The notes under the pieces were generated by a model. That model was given only the letters and a program-made list of their open reading frames with translations, did not search any database and was not told the DNA's origin. Both the position numbers and the translations under genes were made by a program. A stretch of 64,000 nt of DNA, taken from the NCBI GenBank assembly GCA_036429605.1, contig CM071589.1, positions 434,001 to 498,000 of the forward strand, read 5' to 3'. Positions 35,982 to 47,875 of the stretch are shown in pieces. Source of the stretch: Cladobotryum mycophilum. Lineage: Eukaryota > Ascomycota > Sordariomycetes > Hypocreales > Hypocreaceae. How positions within the stretch are numbered: the first letter of the stretch is position 1; each line of letters opens with the position of its first letter.

Positions 35982-36532
35982 TCTGCTCCTTGTTCACCCT
36001 GAGTGAATGGTCCACTTCAAAGCTATACCCATGAACATAATATGGGGTTATCACGCCCTGTTCGTCACTCTAAAGCGTAGTATGAGGCATGATTCTCCAA
36101 GACTATATCAACATAGGTAGACAGAAGATCAAAGAAGACCCATTACCGGGAGGGGTTGCCTATCTTATAGTCATTTATCAATACGACAGTGTCACAGAAG
36201 CGAAATTTTAAAATAGAGCACAAAGAGAAGCAAGGCCATTGTGCTTAGCTACTACTCCCCTTCGATGCCTAGCGTACAAGGGCCCTATGCCCCGATGTAC
36301 CATCGATCCATTCAGTCTCCCCCCAGTGGTGCGCTCTAGAACCCATCATGAGCTACCGATTCACCTTTTGAGACAAGAATCTCATACTGATTGGCTGCCA
36401 ATGACACCTATTCAATGGGGGATGGTGAAGCCCGAAGGGTATGCATATGCATCAGTATGCCGGTCTCCCCTAACTCCATCCGGCTACAATGAGGAGGATG
36501 AAGGTGGCCCGCCCCAGGACCCTGTTGATCCC
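35982..36532. other. Intergenic region between methyltransferase and STAND-like gene
   Basis: Between the methyltransferase start and the 3' end of the STAND-like gene. The ORF 36239-36541 (+) runs into the convergent coding region and lacks family features, so I reject it. No repeats seen. Confidence 0.4.
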
Positions 36533-38762
36533 TTAGCGTAATGCATCTCCTAGCTCCCGGGCCACACGCTCGTCGCTCGACGCCGATCCCAAGTCTGGTA
36601 GTCTGCCCACCTCTAAGATCAGATCGCCTTGTTCGAACGCCGCTCTTACAATATCACTCCCCGGTGTGCTCGTAAATAAAACCTTGATAACAGCTGGCAA
36701 GGTGGTATCGTTGACTAAACTGAGAAGCTTTGATAACACTGGTGCACTTTGGTCCCAGTGCTCGTCCCGTTCGAAAAGGACCACATCATCAACGACAATG
36801 AAAAGTGTGATGTCATTGGAAAATTGCCGCACCAGCCAGTCTAGCAGCCTGATCAATTCATCGTACTCGCTCTGCTGCAGGCTCGTGAGATTGAAGTCGT
36901 TGCACAATGGCCTCGTGTCAAAGGTATGTTGTTGCAGTAGCTGGTCTATGAGGCTCGCAAGCATAGAATGACCACCCACTTGCTCGCCAGCCTCGTATTT
37001 GTCAATGTGTCTCCCACAAAACCACACCAACGATAAAATGTGTTCGCTGGTCCGAAAGCCCTGTGTTATGGTAGTACAGAAGACGGAGAGAGGTGAGATA
37101 CCCGCCACTGTCTTTGGTGGCTGGGAATTCCACTGAATCATGAGTTTGGTCGAGGTTGGTGACACAATCCAGTTTCGGAAGAGCTGCAAGTTGACAACTT
37201 GTTCAGTCTGAGCACGGTGCCTGGTGGACAACAATCCCCTCCTATCATTGATAAAGGACATATCAGCCAGGTCAATGTCCGGACTTTTGACCACCCAGCG
37301 CAGAGTCTCCTGGCTCAAAAGCCACGTATAAACTGCTGGTTGCCCATGAGGCGGGGGAGGCCACATGCTATGCTGGATCGGGGAGATACTACGCAGAGTT
37401 TCGTTTTGAATCGTAAGAGATGTAATTGTGTGCCGAGAACGCTCGAGTTCCCCTGTACGCGAGGTGTCGGGGTGAGAATAGGAGCTGCGAGAACATGAGG
37501 TGGGACTTACAATTGATCCGTTGCATCTCTTTTCGTGCCTCCTCCTTTTGTTTCTCGTGATCACGAAGCAATGCGTAGACGGAATTTAGCGTATCGGTTT
37601 GCTCAGTCTGCCTTTTAAGTATTTGTTGTTGACCTTTTTGCATTGTTTGAGAGTCTTGAGAGGAGGTCAGCAGTTGAACGTGCTTATATTGACAGGTAGG
37701 AGAAGTAGAGGGAATGAGAAGAATTCGACGTACGCTTGTCAAACTTATGCATCTGTGATTTCGTCGCTTCCTCCAAGAGTGCTCGACTTTTTGTCTTGAT
37801 GCTGCCGAGGCTCTCCAGTAGATCTTTCTCGTAGCTATCTCCCATACCCACCGCCTTGAAGCCTCGGATGACTTCTCATACAAACACTACCCGTCAGCCC
37901 GCTGAAGGCAGCTTGCTAAGTAATCGGAACTCACAGTCATTTGTGATAAAGAATCCAATTGCTCGTTCAATCGCAAGTAGTATTGTAACCGTTAGATCGA
38001 CAGATGCGTTCGAAATGTTGTTGTCCCCAGGAAAATTACCCAAAAAAACTCTATATCGGAAAATATTGAGATAAGATCGTCGAATTCTCCAATCATTTGT
38101 TTCCGCACGCTCGCAGCAGTCTTAACAGCCTGAAGACAGCGGTCAATCAGTTAGCATCACTGATTCACTAGCAAGTCATTGCAGGAGAGCCATCTTACAT
38201 CAAGCAGAATGCTGACAGCCCCCAAGATGGGCGTCGAGTAAGGGTTGCTGGGGACAACATGCGATGCTATCTTTGCCCCTTCTGCAATGGGAGCTATACT
38301 ATCAGCAGCCTTGCGCCGTAGTCCACCAATCTTACCCTGTTGCTCATATTTAGATCTTGCCCTTTCAAGTACATCATAGACACCATCCCAGGTTTTCCCA
38401 TTTTCCCGAATGCTGTAAGCTGTCTTTGACCGCCCACAAGGCTCTTGCGACGTTGTTAGGAATTTAGTGAGAGCTATGGGAAAGAGAGTGTTCCAAAATG
38501 TCAAGGCATTGATATCTGTCCAAGTCGGCCTTGGAGCTGGGACAGCATTCTCTGGTAGTGTAGAGAAGTCCTGTATAGCTGAGCTGCTATTTTGTCGGAT
38601 GGACATTGTGTCCTGATCATTTGGTATGTATCTATCGGTCGCAGTATCATAATGCGAATACGTGTTCACGAAGGCAGAGTGGTGATTTGGGAGGTGATGG
38701 TCGACGAAATCGACGGCCACTGATCGATGACCATGGCCTGGTAATGGACTAGGATTTGCCAT
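36533..38762 (-). CDS. STAND-like NTPase-family protein with N-terminal helical domain; one apparent 1-base frameshift
   Basis: Exons, 5' to 3': 38199-38762, 37935-38129, 37734-37871, 37511-37654, 36533-37452; about 653 aa. After a disordered His/Ser/Pro-rich start, residues about 100-330 form a long helical domain. It has FWNTLFPIALTKFL, a Lys-Tyr-Glu segment, VPSNPYSTPILGAVSILLDAVKTAASVR and GNFPGDNNISNASVDL, then a coiled-coil-like QTMQKGQQQILKRQTEQTDTLNSVYALLRDHEKQKEEARKE stretch. This matches the N-terminal DUF7708-like module of fungal STAND/NACHT-type proteins. The C-terminal half has WVVKSPDIDLADMSFINDRRGLL, LVWFCGRHID, LIDQLLQQH, ITLFIVVDDVVLFERDEHWD (Walker-B-like) and IKVLFTSTPGSDIVRAAF. 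I see no clear Walker A, so ATP binding is uncertain. A T7 run (38042-38048 on plus as A7) is one short. It shares an 850-bp upstream region with the AAA+ gene. Confidence 0.72.
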
Positions 38763-39613
38763 AAATCCTTCTGATAGAGACGGCTTAGTATGTGGATTGC
38801 GGAAATTGGATTTTGAAATGATTGCTTTCGCAAGCAAATGGAACAGAGAACTACTAAATTGGGTTATAGGTGAGTTGTGCGATATCAGTCTCTTCTGCTT
38901 CTCGGCGACTAGCGAAATAGGAATAGTCCCGTACAGTAAGAGACGTTATTCAAGGGATGGCTAGCGGCTATTGGATGGGAATTCCGACGAACGTGTTCTT
39001 GCTTGAATGATTCTTACATCGTGGATAACGCCTCTTACTAGGTTGATGCCTAACAGAAGGTCGGATGGGGACGAAATAAATGAGAAATGCAATGCAGTAT
39101 GCAAAGGCAGTCCGGCCACACTTTCAAAGACTGAATAAACGGTAGGATTGGATATTGTTTCTGTCACCGAGCAGTAACAGGCATTGGTGCGCATAAAGAT
39201 ATGCATGCACTGCCACGAGAGAAGGCGATGATACCAAACGGTTAGGCTAGTTATTTTGACCTTATAATATATATGTACAAATAGAAATATTACACATCAC
39301 GCATCGTGGCGGATCCTTGGAGCCGCAATAAACGATGTAGTTTATGCAAGCCTGCCCAAACTCCATAGGCAACTATGTACTCCGTAATCGGGTCCGCAAT
39401 ATGCCATCAGGAATGGGTCCCTGGCCCGCTTCATAGAAGTTGTGGAAAATATTGATAAAAAGACAATGCGTGGTCATCGCCAACTCTTTTGCGGCGCCAA
39501 ATTTGCACCCATTTCTTTCCACAACTCGCTCTTTTTGAAGCGATAAATAACCACGTTTTCATCCGTTATCTGCTGTATAGTAATATCTGCCATACGGTGA
39601 GGCGCTGGCAACA
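38763..39613. promoter_or_regulatory. Shared divergent upstream region of the STAND-like and AAA+ genes
   Basis: These 850 bp separate two genes that start back to back. A minus-strand ORF at 38961-39206 is not convincing. TATA-like TATATATG lies near 39268 and TACTCCGTA near 39379. Shared control is inference from arrangement only. Confidence 0.45.
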
Positions 39614-42600
39614 ATGGACATTGCTGCAGAAGTGCCGGCGGCTGTGCCTGGTCCAAACCTAGAACATGGGAACGGTAGCAAATCGTACGATTCCAACTCT
39701 ACCACTAATTCCAACGCAAATGAGTTGACGCCTGCATCTCACCCCGTTTCCAGTACCATTGAGGAACTTGAAGCTCTCAAATTGAAGATTGCCCAGCTTG
39801 AGATGCGCGCTATAAACACCGGCATAAACCCAAATCTGGACAAGAAATCCACAGGTCAAGAAGGCGAAAATGAAAGGATTCAACCAAGGCTCACGAGTGA
39901 AATGGAGCGATATAAGCGGATGGAGGAATGTCTTTACAACCATCGGAAGGAGTGGGAAGTAAATGGTGGACCCGGCAATTGGAAAATGATGTGGGATAGG
40001 CGTGAATACCTTCCCTGGACGGAATTGCCAACTGGTCCATGGACTCGCGGATGGGAGGTCACAGGCGAAGACACCTATAAAAGGCCGGATCCGTTTGATC
40101 CTTCTCATGTTTGCGACAAGGATCAGGGAGATGAAAATAAAGATAAATATGATCAGTATGACGAGACCATTGATTTCGGTTATCATCGAGAGAGATTACG
40201 CAAGAATTTTGAGTGGGAACTGGACCGCCTCTTCTTGGCTGAAGAATCAGATCGCCGCAAACGAGCCGAAATAGATCGTCGCAAGGAAGCTGAAGCAGAG
40301 CGTGTCCGACAGACAGAGCTTATACGAGAAGCAGCGCGCGCCCGAGAAGCAGAGCGTGCTCAAGAACCAGAGCGTGCCCAAGAACCAGAGCGTGCCCAAG
40401 AAGCGGAGAAATCTGATGAAGCAACAAAATATATTGCTGAAGGAGAGAATGATTCATCTATCAAGAGAGATAGCGAGGTTGTAGAGGATATCATAGTCAT
40501 ACCCAAGGTCAAGCGTCTAGGCTGGTTGGATTTCAGGAAATTCGCAGACCTACCGGAGAAAGACGCATGGGCTATTGATGTTCTTGTGGGAGAGCCCATC
40601 ATCGAAGACAACTATGTCAGCAAATCTACGTCTTGGTATGGCTACCGGCCCCGCCAACCTCGCAGGTCGAACAGACTGAAGGAAAACAACGTCGCCCAAG
40701 ACGCTGGAACCGGAAACTCACAGCTCGCAGAGAGAATACGGATTAACTCCACCATCCTTCTAAAGATTCTAGCTAAGATCCTTGGATCAGGCGGGAAACT
40801 GCTGGACGAAAGAGTAGGAAATGGAGCAGTGATCTTTACTCGTCCTTTCAAGGCCCTTGCATTCTGCGAACATGCCTTGCGAGACTGGTATACCGCTCTA
40901 GAAAAAAGCATAACGCTGTATCCAAGACCGGGACAGAGTTTCCACCCACCTCTGATGCCTCTCTTTCACTACAAAACACGACTGGAATCACAGGCGTCAA
41001 CATCTCTAATGATGGTCCCAATGACCCGTCTCTGAAATCTGCACTAAATCTAGAAAGAGAAGCACTGGATGAAACACACAGTGATCATATTGATGAAAAT
41101 AACAAAGGGGCACAGGTTAAAAATGGTGATGAAAAGGATGATGATCCACATGACATTACAAAATCGCCAACAGCACTCGAGCACTTGAAGTGCATCCTTG
41201 ATTTCGTCCATTCAGATATATCCGTCCGCAAGTCATCCATCAATGGCTCTCAGTTACACAAAGTGTTTTTCTCCGATTTATGGCATCACTTCCGACCTGG
41301 CACGGAAGTGATTGGCAACGATGGCAAGCAGGCATATAGAGTCTTGAGCGTGACCAGCCCGCCTCATCGTGATGCTCGTACCAGATCGTGGTTGAACGAT
41401 GAATCTACTAATACGCAAGATACATCCTTCACTATAAATTGTGTCTACATTGATTTTGACGGTAGTTATCTTGGGCCCGTCTCAAAAAGTTTCGTCATTA
41501 AGGCGTTCGAAGGCGAGAGAGCTCCTACCTCATTCGACGTCTATCCCCTGCGTTTCCATCCTATGAAACGATCAGCATTTGGGGAAGCACAATGGAAGCA
41601 TCTCGAGGAGCTGCCAGAAAATGAGAGAACTCGGGAAATGCTTATCCAACGCGGCGCCAAATTTCTTGCGGTGATCCCGACCAAGCACATGTACTATTCT
41701 GGACCAACATTAGTGGCGCGAGACGAAGTTGAGAGTCAAGTGGTCATCGATTTCGAAACTGCCTTCTCGGCTGTGACTACAATGCAGCAAAACTGGAAAC
41801 CTACCGTGGAAAGCGTAATCGGTAACCTCATTGATGCGCCCAAGAAGGACTCTGAAAAAGATTCAAGCGAACGCTGTTATGGATTGTGCTGCCGCGGGGA
41901 ATTCGTGTATGATGATACGTTTATAGATCAGAAGCAGGCAACCGAATACATCGAAACCCTTCTTCCAAAGACACGCGCTATCGACGAGCAGCCTTCAGTG
42001 GCAGTATTCCCACGACTCTTAAAGGAACTGCAGGCTGATGCTGGTGTCAGCTCTATTTCAGATGATGAGCTTGTTATAATGTCGTACCGTGTCTTCGGTT
42101 TCGTGCTTCGCAGTCGAAAATGGGGTATGTGATCTTTAGAGAGTCTTGTTCACTCAATAAGTTCTCGCTAACAATCAGAAATTTCAGCGATGTTGGATCT
42201 CTCATATATAACCGACGTCCATACTCCCAAAGTTCCTATCAAGAAATTGGACAATTTGGCTGCGGAGTCTAATACTGATGAGACAGAAGCTGTTACAGCT
42301 TTGGATCGCCTTGTCCTTGAGGATGGACATCGAAATATGATTGTGTCCCTCATCGCACAACATTTCCGTGACAAGGAATCAGCACACAATCAGAATGAAG
42401 AATTTGACATCGTCAAAGGAAAAGGTGGGGGGTTTTTTTTAAACCAACTAAGATACCATGCCACCCCTTACTAACGCTTCAACAGGAAAGGGGCTTATTT
42501 TACTTCTCCATGGCGCTCCCGGTGTAGGAAAGACGTCAACGGCTGGTACATAACTTTATTCTATTCATCTACGCTGGAGATGCTGACACCTAGCTCCTAA

Positions 42601-43384
42601 CAGAGGGGGTAGCGGAGCTGTTTAAGAAACCACTTTTACAAATTACATGTGGTAGGCAGACCTTTCGTGTGGCAGTTCGTGGGGATCACTAATAACACCC
42701 GTCTGTGCTTTTTACCACATAGGTGACCTCGGAACGACAGCACGAGAAGTAGAGAAGGCATTGGAAACTAATTTCGCCATGGCTAGCAGGTGGGGATGCA
42801 TCCTTCTTCTCGATGAGGCTGACATCTTCCTTGCGGAGAGGACCAGGGAGGACTATGTGAGGAACGGGCTTGTCGCTGGTAAGTTTATCTACTTACAGTA
42901 TTCTCTAAAATCGTCTTATTGACTGGTCATTCTAGTATTTCTTCGAATTCTAGAGTACTACAACGGCATTCTCTCCCTGACGACAAACCGTGTTGGCGAT
43001 TTTGACGAAGCATTCACATCGCGGATTCATGTTAGTCTTTATTACCCTGAGCTTAGTCGGGATAAGACTGTCAAAGTCTTCAAGCTCAATCTGGAAATGA
43101 TCGAGAATCGTTTAGCCGAGAAGGGTAAACGGGTTGAAGTGGATAAGCTCGAAATCGGAGGCTTCGCAAATCAGCATTTCGTTAATCATCCACTTGCGCG
43201 TTGGAATGGCCGGCAGATTCGTAACGCTTGCCAAACGGCGCTGGCCCTGGCCGAATTCGAGGCTCAAGGCAACAGTCACAAAGCTGTCCTACAACCCAAC
43301 GCCGTTATCAAACTCGACGTGAAACATTTCACCGTGGTGCAGAAGGCCTACCTTGAGTCAGGGCAGCATCCCGATCAAGTCTAG
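39614..43384 (+). CDS. Large AAA+ ATPase, C-terminal tail cut off by a transposon; one apparent 1-base frameshift
   Basis: Exons 39614-42124, 42179-42424, 42486-42545, 42604-42651, 42723-42878 and 42936-43384; about 1156 aa as it now ends. The N-terminal third is Glu/Arg/Ala-rich, with a degenerate RAQEPE repeat (about residues 230-265). The middle (about 520-780) is the domain seen before AAA modules in fungal proteins of this type: VFFSDLWHHFRPGTEVI, FDVYPLRFHP, LIQRGAKFLAV. The AAA core has Walker A HGAPGVGKTST, Walker B CILLLDEADIFL, sensor LSLTTNRVGDFD and Arg-finger-like FTSRIHVSLYYPEL, then WNGRQIRNACQTAL. An A6 run (40902-40907) is one short; adding a base joins the frames. After AYLE the reading enters the transposon end and stops after eight foreign residues at 43384. 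The core is intact, so the product may still work. Its cellular role is unknown. Confidence 0.85.
43351..43358. repeat. Left target-site duplication (CCTTGAGT)
   Basis: Eight bases directly before the left inverted repeat. They match 46601-46608 exactly and form part of the AAA+ coding sequence (tac CTT GAG Ttt). Confidence 0.93.
43359..43378 (+). repeat. Left terminal inverted repeat, 20 bp
   Basis: CAGGGCAGCATCCCGATCAA, identical to the reverse complement of 46581-46600. The next base differs (G against T), so 20 bp is the perfect length. Confidence 0.93.
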
Positions 43385-43439
43385 TCATCAAGTCTATCAA
43401 TCAATCAATTAAGTGAGGCTATTCCCAATTATTAATCAG

Positions 43440-46400
43440 TCAAGTTTAAAAAGTCTAAAACTTAATAGACTTAATAAGTATAAGATAGGATTTTTTTATA
43501 AATTATAATTATTTTAATACTAAAAATAGTAAAAAATTATAATTATATTATTTTATAATAATATAATTAAAATTTATATTTATAATAAGATTTAAATCTA
43601 TACTTCTTAGCCTAAATAATTAAGTATTATACTATTAAACTATATAAATTATTATTTTTTTATTAAATAATATATATATTAGCTATTAAAAATTTAATAA
43701 TATTAATAACATAAAATTATAATATGTATTTATTATATTAATATTATAATAATATACTTTTTTTATATATATACTTTTAATACTAATAAATCTAATAGTT
43801 TTTAAAATATTATATTCTTTTAATATTTATTTATAATTTATTATTATATTATAAATTACTTTATTATCTAATTTTAATTTTAATAACTATAATATAATTA
43901 AAAATCTTTTAATTATAATATAATAGAATTATTGTTTTATTTTTAAGGAAATAATATTAAAAGAAAAATCAAAAGGTTATATAAATTAAATTAAAAAAAA
44001 AGCTTTTTATTTAAGAAATTCTTATAAATAATAAACTAAGTATTTCTTTTTAAAATAAAATTTTTTTTATATTATATATTTTTATATATTAATTTATATT
44101 ATATAAATAATATATTTTAGATATATTAATAATATAATAAAAATAAAAATCTTTTTAAGTTTTTTAAATTAATAATAATAACTATTATAATTAATTATTT
44201 TAAAAAAATATTATATTAAAAAGTATAATATAATTAACTTATCTTTTAGTTTATAAACTAATATTATTTTTACTTTATTTAAATAATCTTAAAATAAAAA
44301 AATATTTTATATATAATTATATATATAAAAGCTTAAAAAACTTTTTTTATTTTTTTTAATTAATAATAATTTATTATTTTTAGTCTTTAAGAATTTATAT
44401 ATTTAAGAATTTAATTATTAATTTAAACCTAATATAATAAGTTAAATCTTATAAAGTAAAATAAAATAATAATATAGTTTTAAGTTTTTATTTAATTTAA
44501 AAAAAGATTTATTTAAACTAAAATATATAATACTATTATAAAAATATATTTTAAGTTTAATTTATAAATTTTATTAAATTAACTTATAATAATAATTATT
44601 ATAGAATACTTTTTTAATTATAATAAAAAATAATAATAATATTTTTTTATTTTTTAATAATAATTAAAAGCTTATATTAAAAAGAATTTTATAAATATTT
44701 TTTTATAAGTTATATAAAACTAAAATATTAATAATTAAATTAATATTATTATATTTAATAATATTTTAAATAATAATATTTATACTTAAAGTTTTTTTAT
44801 TAATTAAACTTATAGATAATTTTAATTAATATAAAAAAAAACAAATATAATATTATAATTATATTTTTAATTTTATTAATTATATTTTTTTATATTATAA
44901 AAATAATAAAACTTTTAAATAAAAGTTATAATTTTATTATATAATTAATTATTTTAATAATAATTTTTATTATTAAAAAAAAATCTTATTAAAAAGTTTT
45001 ATAATATTATTATATTTATTTAAATCTTATTTTAATAAAATAAATAATTTAAAAAAATAATTAAAAAAATTAATAATCATAAAAAATTTTTTTATTAAAT
45101 ATATTATTTTAAAAGCTTAAGCTTATTATAAATAATAAAATAAAATAAAATTTTATATATTTAATAATTAAATATATTTTTTTTAAATAAATATATATTT
45201 AAGCTTTTATTAATAATTATTAATTTAGTATTAACTCTTAAATATATATTTATTAAAATAATATTCTTAATTATAAAAATTAATAAATTTTAATAAAAAT
45301 TAAAATAATTTTTAAATTTTTATATATATAAATAATATATTATTAAAAATAAAATAAAAAAAATAATTATAAATATTTTTAAAAGATTTTAATTAGTATT
45401 AAGTTTTTATTTTAATACTTTAAGAATTAAAAACTTATATATATATTATTAATTAATAAAAAAATTAAAAAAATTAAAAGCTAAATATAAATTATATTAT
45501 TTATTAAATTTTATTATTTTTAATAAATTATTTTTTATTTTAAATTAATATTATAGTTTTAAAGCCTAAGATTATAATTTTTTTAAATAAATATAATAAT
45601 TATATTGTTTATATATATAAAAAAATATTTAAGCTTTATATTATAATTTAAATAATATTTTTTTTAAAAAAACTTTAAAATATATTTTTAATTTTTTATT
45701 ATAATTATATAATAAAAACTTAATAATTATTATATTTAATTTAAAATTCTTTTTTTATTATAATAATAATTTTTAATTTTAAATATAATATTTAATAGTT
45801 TAAATAAATATAAGATAATAATAAATAATTAATATAGTTTTATAATATTAAAAAAGATTTTATAAATTATTAAAAATATTAATACTTTTATAATAATAAT
45901 ATTAATATATATAATTAACTTTTAAATAATAAAATTTTTTTAATAATAGTTTTATAAATAAAAAAAATAATTTTTATAAATAATAATTTAAAAAAAATAA
46001 AATTTAATTATTTAATAATATTTTAAAATTAAAAAAATATTTTAATTTTAATTTATAAAATATTAAAAATCCTATTAAATAATAAATATTATAATAATAA
46101 GTTTTTTTAATTTTTAATAAATTTATATTAAACTTATTTATAATTTTTATAATAATAATAAATTATAAAAAAACTTTTAATTTTTATAAATTAATATTAT
46201 TATTTTAATAGTTTTTAATAAAATTATTAATATTTAAAATATTATAATATTTAAAAAATTAATTATAAATTAATATAATTTTATTTAAAAATAATTTTAT
46301 TATATTAAAAAAATTAAATAATATATAAATTAACTTTAATACTAAAAAAATCTAAATATTGAAATCTTATAATAATATTAATTAATTATAAATAATTTTA

Positions 46401-46480
46401 TTTAATAAAATATATTTTAATATTAAAAAAAATTAATATTATAATATTATATAACCTTAACCTATTAAAAATAATCTCAC
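43440..46480. repeat. AT-rich island (RIP signature)
   Basis: About 3 kb made almost only of A and T, in sharp contrast to coding DNA on both sides. TpA and ApA/TpT words dominate and CpG/CpA are nearly absent. It is the interior of the hAT element. No gene or RNA can be supported in it. Confidence 0.9.
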
Positions 46481-46580
46481 CCTATTAAGCCTATTAAATT
46501 TAATTAATTCTAGCAAGTCTAATAAGTCTAGCCCTCGCGGTTATCAAGTCTCGCAAGTTAAGGTGGCAAACTTGACTTGA

Positions 46581-46600
46581 TTGATCGGGATGCTGCCCTG
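46581..46600 (-). repeat. Right terminal inverted repeat, 20 bp
   Basis: TTGATCGGGATGCTGCCCTG, the reverse complement of the left end. Confidence 0.93.
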
Positions 46601-46608
46601 CCTTGAGT
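46601..46608. repeat. Right target-site duplication (CCTTGAGT)
   Basis: An exact copy of 43351-43358, directly followed by TTTGCCAAG, which continues the AAA+ reading frame (LEFAKYM). Confidence 0.93.
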
Positions 46609-47241
46609 TTGCCAAGTATATGGACGATGTGTATGGCACGAACTCTGCTAGGCGAGCAAAAGATGCGAGGCTGCGTGCTTTGCGAGAGGAATACGAGCGT
46701 AGTATGAACGCATCTACTATTGGCGGAATGCCAACGGACAAGAAATCCGCGTTCATGTATGGGCTACAGAGCCAGTCACAGGCGAGTTCACAGCGGTATC
46801 CGCAAGCTCAACAGGGATTTCCTCAACAGAACTACCAGCAACAGCAAAGCATTCCACAGCAACAGCAACAGCACAACTTTCCTACCTATCAACAATTCGA
46901 GCCACAGCCCTCTCCACAACCCCAGCATATGACCATGGCCCTGCCCCAGCCATATCAGCCCAACCCCCACAGATCCAGATACAAGCGCAGCAAATGTCAA
47001 CTTCGCAAGCCTGGAATAGCGAGTCCGCAAGGCCCTTGGCAGCCAGTGAGGGGGAAGGTCGCTTTGCAGAGCAACCTCGATCAACGACATCGCAATACCA
47101 GCAGCAGCAACAAGGCGGCCCCCCTGGCTTCAGCAGAACATTCAGGACATGTATGCAGGTGCAGGTCAGCAAGGTGTTGTTCAGGTGCCGGGTAATTCAG
47201 AAGGAACTGGAGAAAACTATCCATTACAAGCCAGGAGATAG
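46601..47241 (+). pseudogene. Separated 3' part of the AAA+ ATPase gene (Gln/Pro-rich tail)
   Basis: After the right target-site copy the frame reads LEFAKYMDDVYGTNSARRAKD, then LRALREEYERSMN and a long Gln/Pro/Ser-rich region (QQQQSIPQQQQQ type). This is the usual C-terminal tail of fungal AAA+ ATPases like the one ending at 43384, so both pieces were once one gene. Removing the element with one target-site copy would rejoin the frame. Two further single-base gaps occur in C runs at 46964-46968 and 47119-47124; correcting them would lead to a stop at 47239-47241. Nothing suggests this piece has its own start or promoter. Confidence 0.82.
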
Positions 47242-47875
47242 GAAATGGGAATTGCGTTCTATGTTGTTCTCTTGGGAATAGGTACTGGCATATTTTGTTA
47301 CAAGCCACATTGATATTGACAGAAAGGGATACTGCATGTGCTTTTGATCAAAATATTGCGCCTCACACTATGTTATTGACAGAAGATTGCCTAAGAATGC
47401 TATCATTCATAAAGGTAAACGGCGATAATTAGTCTTGGATGAAGTTTGTTCATTCAATGTGATCGATTTCTATGGTATGGTTTCGTTCCTATCTATGCTA
47501 CGGCGTTTTCAACCTCCATTCTTGCCTCTTCATTTATTTCTACGTGTCTGATTAGATGATTGATCTATCTCTACTCCAAATCTCCAGACCAACCAACAGT
47601 CAAAGCTCATTCTGGATCTTATTGATAATCACTGTCTCAAAATATTCACGGCCAAAACTCCGATATGGCTACCCGGGACTGGCCAAAGTTTTAGGCATGT
47701 GTCATTTAGTGTGCCATCACATTACAAATTTGCCCCAAGGTAAATGGAAAGCTCTTCGAGAATCCCGGTTTGACAGACATCGACGGGATGAAGCAACGAA
47801 CGGTGTTTTGGAGACATGGAATATTTCAATGCAACAGATTCGACAAGATAGTGAGATGACGTATCAATACTTCAT
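47242..47875. other. Region between AAA+ tail and NRPS remnant
   Basis: No supported gene. ORF 47556-47918 has no domain. A phrase in another frame near 47800-47860 (LETWNISMQQIRQDSE) looks protein-like and may be a decayed upstream piece of the NRPS region, but I cannot place it. Confidence 0.35.

Larger units (their letters stand above)
43359..46600. mobile_element. hAT-type DNA transposon remnant, extremely AT-rich (RIP-like)
   Basis: A 3242-bp insert bounded by 20-bp perfect inverted repeats starting CAGGG and by an 8-bp target-site duplication. These two traits together define the hAT superfamily. It sits inside the AAA+ gene. Apart from the terminal 80-120 bp, the inside is nearly all A and T, with the few remaining C mostly outside CpA. 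No ORF above 60 residues survives, so a transposase cannot be read. Length would fit a full-size autonomous element. Subterminal copies of TCAAGTC are present near both ends, as expected for transposase-binding sites. The loss of CpA/TpG fits repeat-induced point mutation. Confidence 0.88.

Noticed and set aside
36239..36541. 100-residue plus-strand ORF
   Set aside because: No motif, runs into the convergent STAND-like gene.
37453..37510. A 26-nt intron or extra frameshift in the STAND-like gene
   Set aside because: Using the acceptor TACAG at 37453-37454 gives a normal 58-nt intron and keeps frame without any repair.
43440..46480. AT-rich island as mitochondrial DNA insert or centromere
   Set aside because: Bounded exactly by inverted repeats and an 8-bp duplication inside a gene, which a transposon explains fully; no mitochondrial genes are recognisable.
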